Origin: Aeromonas rivipollensis
GTDB lineage: Bacteria; Pseudomonadota; Gammaproteobacteria; Enterobacterales; Aeromonadaceae
Assembly: GCF_037811135.1 (NCBI RefSeq)
Contig: NZ_CP149130.1
Coordinates: forward strand, 80,001-144,000
Reading direction: 5' to 3'
Length of the DNA: 64,000 nt
The notes under the pieces were generated by a model. That model was not told the DNA's origin. It did not search any database and saw only the letters and a program-made list of their open reading frames with translations. This document shows, in pieces, positions 59,153-64,000 of the stretch. Each line of letters opens with the position of its first letter. Position 1 is the first letter of the stretch. Made by a program: the position numbers and the translations under genes.

Positions 59153-60259
59153 TCAGTCCGCTTTGCGCTTGAGATAGACCCCGGCTTCCATATGGTGGGT
59201 CCAGGGGAACTGGTCGAACAGGGCGAAGCGGGCGATCTCGTGGGTCTCGCCCAGCACCGCCATGTTGGCCTGCAGGGTCTCGGGGTTGCAGGAGATGTAG
59301 AGGATGTTGTCGTACTCCTGCACCAGCCGGACTGTGGCGTCGTCGAGACCGGCACGGGGCGGGTCGACGAAGATGGTGTTGCACTGGTAAGCGCCGAGAT
59401 CGACCCCCTTGAGGCGGTTGAACTCACGTTCGCCGCGCATCGCCATGGTGAACTCCTCCGCCGACATGCGCAGTATGATCAGGTTGTCCACCCCGTTGGC
59501 GGCGATGTTGAACTGGGCAGAATCCACGCTCGGCTTGGCGATCTCGGTGGCCAGCACCTTGCGGAAGTTCTGGGCCAGGGCGATGGAGAAGTTGCCGTTG
59601 CCGCAGTAGAGCTCCAGCAGGTCCCCCTCGCTGCCGCGGGTCACATCCAGCGCCCAGCCCAGCATCTGCTCGTTGATGGCGGCATTGGGCTGGGTGAAGC
59701 TGTTCTCCACCTGCTTGTAGACCAGCTCGCGCCCCTGCACCTTGAGTCGCTCGATGACGAACTCCTCCCCCAGGCAGATCTTCTGCTTGTGGGCGCGGCC
59801 AATCAGTTGCAGATCGAACCCCTGGGCCCGCAGGTCGGCCTGCAGGGCCTCTGCGGCCTGCTGCCACTCCGCCTCCAGCTTGCGGTGGTAGAGCAGGCTG
59901 ACGCAGAGCTGGCCGGACTGGGTGGAGAGGTAGTCTATCTGGAACAGCTTGCGGCGCAGCACCGGGTGTGGGCGCAGCCCCTCCAGCAGCACCGGCATCA
60001 GCCGGTTGATGAGCAGGCTGGCGGTGGGGAAGCTGTCGACCCGGATGATCTCCTTGGTGGCCTGGGCATACATGCAGTGGAAGAGGTCATCCCCCTCGTG
60101 CCAGATGCGGAACTCGGCACGCATCCGGTAGTGCTCGGCGGGGGAGGCATGGACCTCAAGCGCGGGCGGGTTGAAGTCGGCGAACAGCTGGGTGAGGCGA
60201 TCGCGCTTCTCGTCGAGCTGGGCCTGGTAGTCGGCGGGGGTCCGCTGGGATTGGGTCAT
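59153..60259 (-). CDS. trmA: tRNA (uracil-5-)-methyltransferase
   Basis: It makes ribothymidine (m5U54) in tRNA. The 368 residues compare with 366 in E. coli. Motifs are [16 protein letters not shown] (SAM site), [10 protein letters not shown] and the nucleophile Cys in [14 protein letters not shown]. The start at 60259 has GAGG upstream; a 21-codon extension is open but unlikely. A second partial copy of its 3' end lies directly downstream. Confidence 0.97.
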   Translation of the reverse strand: MTQSQRTPADYQAQLDEKRDRLTQLFADFNPPALEVHASPAEHYRMRAEFRIWHEGDDLFHCMYAQATKEIIRVDSFPTASLLINRLMPVLLEGLRPHPVLRRKLFQIDYLSTQSGQLCVSLLYHRKLEAEWQQAAEALQADLRAQGFDLQLIGRAHKQKICLGEEFVIERLKVQGRELVYKQVENSFTQPNAAINEQMLGWALDVTRGSEGDLLELYCGNGNFSIALAQNFRKVLATEIAKPSVDSAQFNIAANGVDNLIILRMSAEEFTMAMRGEREFNRLKGVDLGAYQCNTIFVDPPRAGLDDATVRLVQEYDNILYISCNPETLQANMAVLGETHEIARFALFDQFPWTHHMEAGVYLKRKAD

Positions 60260-60425
60260 AGATACCTCAGATGCACACCGGCAGGGCCGGGCAGAAACCG
60301 GGGGAAGGCCGCAGCCAACCAAAGGGTGGGGATTTTAAAAGGCCGTCGCGGATTGTCCAAGTTTTTTGTGGTCAAGAAGTGGCCAGTCGGGCCGATAACC
60401 GATCCACCAGTATGGCGGGAGAGTG

Positions 60426-61574
60426 ATGATGCAGATCGATGGCATGGGCGCAGCCCAACCCAAGGGAGTGGGCATTGCTCCCAAATCGCCTCAACAGGCA
60501 GAGTCGAAACCGGCAGGCAGCGGGGAGGAGGTCTCCCTGAACAAGCCCCCGAAGTGGGCCCAGGTGCTGATCCAGCAGGCGCTGCAATTCGCGCTGGAGA
60601 TCAATGGCCAGCACTATCAGGCCCCCAGGAGTCAGGAGTTCAAGCTGGATCCGCCAGAGGCGATCACCCCGGAGACCCTGTTCGATTTCGAGGCCGTGGC
60701 GGACAACGTGCTGCAGTTCGTCACCGGACGGCTGGGGGCGGCCCGGGCCGACGGCAAGTCGGATGAGGATCTGGCCAAGATGATGGAGCAGGCCCGCAAA
60801 GGGGTGGAGATGGGTTTCGGCGATGCCAGAAAGCAGCTTGGGGACTGGGCGGACAACGAGGACATCAAGACCGGCATGGAGCAGAGTTACAAGCTGATCC
60901 AGGAGGGACTGGAGTCCTTCGAGCAAGAGTTCCTTGGCGAGGTCTCGACCACGGATCTCGGGGCGGCCAAGATGGCCAGCCGGCAGCAGGCCTTCCTCGA
61001 GATCGAGACCCGGGACGGGGACAAGGTGATGCTGAGGTTCAGCGACAGCTGGCAGTTCAAGTCCCGTAACGACGACAGCGGCAGCCAGTTCAGCCTCAAG
61101 TCGAGCCAGAGCTTCGACTTCTCCCTGGAGGGGGATCTCGACAGTGGCGAGATGGACGCCATCGGCAAGCTGGTCAAGGGGCTGGACGAGCTGGCCGGCC
61201 AGTTCTTCGGGGGCGGGGAGGGCAAGACCCTGGCCGACAGACTGGATGGGTTGCAACTCGACGACAGCCAGCTGGCCTCCTACTCCCTCAAGCTCAAACA
61301 GTCGGCCCGTTTGAGCCAGACCTATCAGGGGGCCCATTCGCTGCAGGAGGGGCTCAAGCCGCTGGCGGACTACCTGCCGAAGCTGAGTCAGCTGCAGCAG
61401 CAGGCCGATGCCCTGTTGCCGCCCGCCCAGCAGCAGGCGTTGACCCCTGCGGTGCTGGCGGTGCTGGCGGCGCGAGGCCAGGGCGAGGCAGCCGAGGGCG
61501 CCGGTTTCATGGGCTTCAACCAGCGGATGCTGGAGGCCATGAGGCTGCTCGGCCAGCAGATGGCGACGAGCTGA
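60426..61574 (+). CDS. DUF5610 domain-containing protein
   Basis: The 382-residue acidic soluble protein has no signal peptide or membrane helix. The first 40 residues are low complexity (GIAPKSPQQAESKPAGSGEE). Residues about 45-170 resemble the DUF5610 region (WAQVLIQQALQFALEINGQH ... FVTGRLGAARADGKSDEDLA). The rest is helical, with a Ser-rich beta patch (FSLKSSQSFDFSLEGDLDSG). GGGAGAG precedes the ATG, with a second ATG one codon on. The function is unknown, though the layout recalls flagellar or secretion-associated Vibrio/Aeromonas proteins. Confidence 0.7.
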   Translation: MMQIDGMGAAQPKGVGIAPKSPQQAESKPAGSGEEVSLNKPPKWAQVLIQQALQFALEINGQHYQAPRSQEFKLDPPEAITPETLFDFEAVADNVLQFVTGRLGAARADGKSDEDLAKMMEQARKGVEMGFGDARKQLGDWADNEDIKTGMEQSYKLIQEGLESFEQEFLGEVSTTDLGAAKMASRQQAFLEIETRDGDKVMLRFSDSWQFKSRNDDSGSQFSLKSSQSFDFSLEGDLDSGEMDAIGKLVKGLDELAGQFFGGGEGKTLADRLDGLQLDDSQLASYSLKLKQSARLSQTYQGAHSLQEGLKPLADYLPKLSQLQQQADALLPPAQQQALTPAVLAVLAARGQGEAAEGAGFMGFNQRMLEAMRLLGQQMATS

Positions 61575-61659
61575 TCCCGGTTCGTCGCCCCTCTGATGCG
61601 GCGTTTGCCAGCCCAGGCCCGGGCTGGCACACTGCCCTTTTCTCCAGCCAGACGATGCC

Positions 61660-62193
61660 ATGAACCCCAAGAAGCCAAGAGACAAGCGCGAGCTCTGCTA
61701 CCCCTTCATCTTCGAGACCCAGTTCCAGTGCGACTACGAGATCGCCACCGACGAGCTCTGCTGCCAGGTGGGGGCCGTGCTGTCCCACCTTGTGCCGGAT
61801 GCCGACACCCATCCCATGCTGGCGGATCTGGCGATCTTGCAGCGACTCATCTACAACCTCAACGGCTCGGTGCGCGGCAGGCTCGGGATCTTCGAGGAGG
61901 ATCTGGACTGGCTGAAGGGGCGTTACGATCACTACAACGAGGCGAGCCGCGGCCGGGTCACCGGCTTCGTGCTGCCCCAGGGACCCCAGCCCATCCCCAC
62001 CCTGCACCTGTGCCGCTGCGGCAGCAAGAAGGTGGTGCGCCTGCTGGTGCGCCTCGAAGAGAGCGGCGTAAGCTTTGACCCCATCCTCTACCGTTTCGCC
62101 AACCTGCTGGCGAACTTCTTCTTCGTACTCACCGTCTACCTCAAGCAGGCGTGGGATGTGACCGAAGTCCCCTATGTCAGCATCAACTACTGA
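61660..62193 (+). CDS. divergent PduO-type cobalamin adenosyltransferase-like protein
   Basis: The 177 residues keep the helical-bundle landmarks of PduO/MMAB adenosyltransferases. These are ATDELCCQVGAVLSHL (as in DELNA), LQRLIYNLNGSVRG, GFVLPQGPQPIPTLHL (as in FVLPGG..LH) and the C-terminal RFANLLANFFFVLTVYL (as in NRLSDLLFVLARYL). The N-terminal TKxGDxG ATP loop is absent, and the Arg-rich ARTVCRRAE motif is changed to CRCGSKKVVR. Catalysis is therefore doubtful. It ends at a terminator shared with malZ. Confidence 0.6.
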   Translation: MNPKKPRDKRELCYPFIFETQFQCDYEIATDELCCQVGAVLSHLVPDADTHPMLADLAILQRLIYNLNGSVRGRLGIFEEDLDWLKGRYDHYNEASRGRVTGFVLPQGPQPIPTLHLCRCGSKKVVRLLVRLEESGVSFDPILYRFANLLANFFFVLTVYLKQAWDVTEVPYVSINY

Positions 62194-62238
62194 GGTCGCC
62201 TGGGGGTTGCCACAAGGTTTGCCGAAGCGACATAAAGC

Positions 62239-62270
62239 AAAACCGGAGCACAGGCTCCGGTTTTGCTTTT
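62239..62270. terminator. bidirectional terminator
   Basis: AAAACCGGAGC/GCTCCGGTTTT has T-rich flanks on both strands. It separates the PduO-like gene from the convergent malZ. Confidence 0.9.
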
Positions 62271-62289
62271 CAGCGTGCCAACAGCGCAT

Positions 62290-64000
62290 TTAGCTGGAGA
62301 GCAGCACCCTGGCCGAGTTGGCCGGTATGGTGAGCTGTACCTCCCCTTGCACCACCTCGAACTTGTCGCCGTTGAAGGCGTCGGTGAAGCGGCTGGCGGG
62401 GCTGGCGGTCTGCCACAGGGGCAGGCTGATGGTACGCGGCTCGGTCGGGTGGCGGTTGCAGGCCACCACCACCTGATCGCTTTGCAGGGTGCGGGCGAAC
62501 ACATAGCTGTGAGGGCCGGCGTAGAGGGTCTGGATGTCGCCCCGGCGCAGGGCCGGACGCTGGCGGCGCAGCTGGATCAGTCGGCGATAGTGATCGTGCA
62601 GCACATGATCCCAGTCGGTGGTGTCCCAGGGGAAGCAGCGACGGCAGTCCGGATCGTTGCCGCCGGAGAGCCCCACCTCGTCGCCGTAGTAGATGGACGG
62701 CACGCCGATGTAGGTGATGAGCAGGGTGGCAGCGAGCCGCATGCGCTGCTTGTCCTCCCCCAGCAGGTGGAGGAAGCGGGCGGTGTCGTGACTGTCCAGC
62801 AGGTTGAACTGGGCCAGCTGGTTCTTGAAGGGGATATGGGCCCGGGCCAGCTTGAGCCATCTGTCCAGCTCCTCGGCGCTGATCTTGATGGGGTGATAGG
62901 CGATGTCCTGCCCCGCCAGGAAGGCGCGGATGGGGTGGGCGAAGCCGTAGTAGTTCATGGCGCCGTCTTCCTGATCCCCCTGCAGCCACTGGCTCGCCTC
63001 GAAGAAGTGTTCGCCGAGCACGTAGGCGTCCGGGTTCTCCTGCTTGACAGCGCCGCGAATGGCGCGCACATGGCCGCTGTTGCCCATGGCCGAGCCCCGC
63101 TCCCCCAGCATGTGGATGACGTCGAAGCGCCAGCCATCGATCTGGTAGGGGGCGCGCATCCAGTAGCGCAGAATGGCGTTGTCTGCCCGATACACGGCGT
63201 CCTGCACCTGCTCGCTGGCGAAGTCCAGCTTGGGCAGGCTGCGAATGCCTTTCCAGCTGACATAATCCCCTTCCTGGTCGAAGGTGTAGAAGCTGCGCCA
63301 GGGGGAGTCCGGGTTGCTCTGGGCTCCCAGCGGCGGGCAGAACCAGGGGTGATCGGTGGAGGTGTGGTTGACCACGGCATCCAGGATGATCCTCATGCCG
63401 CGCTGGTGCAGGTTGCGGGTCAGCTCGGCAAACTGGGCGTTGGTGCCGAGGTGCGCATCCACCTTGAAGTAGTCCTGGGTGTCGTATTTGTGGTTGCTCG
63501 GCGAATCGAAGATGGGGTTGAGATAGAGCGCCGTCACCCCGAGGGATTGCAGGTAGTGCAGCTTGGCGTCGATGCCCGCCAGATCTCCGCCGTAGAACTC
63601 GCAGGCGCCGTGTCCCTCTTCGTGGCGGCTGACCGGCTCGCCCCAGGCCTTGCTGATCACCGCCTTGCCGCGGTACTCGTACTCGTGATGCTTGACGCTG
63701 AGGGACGGGTCGCCGTTGCAGAAGCGGTCGGGGAAGATCTGGTAGAAGACCTGATCCTGTACCCAGGTCGGCGGCTGATGATGGCTGTTGAAGCGGAAAT
63801 GCTGCTCCCGCGGCGGCATGGCGGCGCTGACGCCCGCCCCGTGCAACCACCACTGCTCCTGGTCGGTGAGGCACTTGAAGCAGTAGAGGTGGATCTCCTG
63901 CCCCTTGGCCAGCGGCAGCTCGACCTGCCAGACCTGCAGCCTGTCCCGGGTCGAGACGGGGCGCATGGCCACCAGGTACTCCTCGTTGTCCGGCTCGTGA
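62290..64000 (-). CDS. malZ: maltodextrin glucosidase MalZ (GH13), 5' end beyond window
   Basis: It cleaves glucose from short maltodextrins in the cytoplasm. The visible 569 or so codons run off the window edge, where HEPDNEEYLVAMRP aligns with the N-terminal domain of E. coli MalZ (604 residues), so only about 40 codons are missing. GH13 motifs are VFYQIFPDRF, DAVVNHT, the nucleophile region GWRFDVIHMLGE, the acid VLGEHF and LLDSHDTARF, with YYGDEVGLSGGNDP. Apparent starts near 63972 are internal. Confidence 0.93.
   Translation of the reverse strand, partial: HEPDNEEYLVAMRPVSTRDRLQVWQVELPLAKGQEIHLYCFKCLTDQEQWWLHGAGVSAAMPPREQHFRFNSHHQPPTWVQDQVFYQIFPDRFCNGDPSLSVKHHEYEYRGKAVISKAWGEPVSRHEEGHGACEFYGGDLAGIDAKLHYLQSLGVTALYLNPIFDSPSNHKYDTQDYFKVDAHLGTNAQFAELTRNLHQRGMRIILDAVVNHTSTDHPWFCPPLGAQSNPDSPWRSFYTFDQEGDYVSWKGIRSLPKLDFASEQVQDAVYRADNAILRYWMRAPYQIDGWRFDVIHMLGERGSAMGNSGHVRAIRGAVKQENPDAYVLGEHFFEASQWLQGDQEDGAMNYYGFAHPIRAFLAGQDIAYHPIKISAEELDRWLKLARAHIPFKNQLAQFNLLDSHDTARFLHLLGEDKQRMRLAATLLITYIGVPSIYYGDEVGLSGGNDPDCRRCFPWDTTDWDHVLHDHYRRLIQLRRQRPALRRGDIQTLYAGPHSYVFARTLQSDQVVVACNRHPTEPRTISLPLWQTASPASRFTDAFNGDKFEVVQGEVQLTIPANSARVLLSS

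Overview
The window is 64 kb of GC-rich gammaproteobacterial chromosome and almost certainly comes from an Aeromonas species. The evidence is the gene content and order: an Aeromonadales-like ilvY-ilvC pair, WaaE-type core glycosyltransferase beside waaF and waaA, slmA-dut-coaBC-radC-rpmBG-mutM-coaD, yicC/rph-pyrE, yihD-srkA-dsbA and rstA-rstB with an Asr-like gene. All of it is housekeeping chromosome. I see no prophage, insertion sequence, integron, CRISPR array or tRNA gene.

Layout. Bases 1-3227 are the end of an rRNA operon (spacer, 23S, 5S, terminator). Bases 3286-11980 hold pat, a small unknown gene, ilvY/ilvC, pgi and mscS. Bases 12135-19073 hold slmA, dut, coaBC, radC, rpmB-rpmG, a membrane-anchored unknown protein, mutM, a VirK/YbjX gene and coaD. 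Bases 19297-24881 are a lipopolysaccharide core region (GT9, waaE, waaF, waaA) and an EamA exporter. Bases 25115-31877 hold yicC, rph-pyrE, copA-cueR and a diguanylate cyclase. Bases 31908-40740 hold yihD, ccoG, srkA, dsbA, the NAD salvage group pncB-pncA/nrtR, a DUF523 gene and two tandem acyltransferases. Bases 40862-49345 hold comM and the whole branched-chain amino acid operon ilvL-G-M-E-D-A. Bases 49582-60259 hold ompA, priA, rpmE, an SDR/DUF2867 gene, maeB, the Asr-like gene, rstB-rstA and trmA. The end carries a DUF5610 gene, a divergent PduO-type protein and the 3' part of malZ.

How the genes work together. ilvGMEDA and ilvC together encode isoleucine/valine synthesis, controlled by leader-peptide attenuation (ilvL) and by IlvY. 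pncA and pncB feed nicotinamide and nicotinate into NAD under a probable NrtR repressor. CopA and CueR form a self-regulated copper export unit. rph-pyrE keeps an intercistronic attenuator. RstA/RstB sit next to an Asr-like gene, the E. coli version of which is an RstA target.

The most striking pattern is a set of gene-end relics. Immediately downstream of ilvC, slmA, ilvE, ilvD and trmA, and more weakly srkA, lies a second copy of the last 40-105 bases of the same gene. At pncA/pncB, and again at ilvD/ilvA, the relic is a chimera: a copy of the start of the next gene runs into a second copy of the end of the previous gene. In the four best relics every one of 17 aligned codon differences from the intact copy is synonymous. 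That is what two diverged functional alleles look like, not a decaying duplication. I interpret the relics as scars of in-situ replacement of resident genes by related foreign alleles, with homologous joining upstream and microhomology-like joining downstream.
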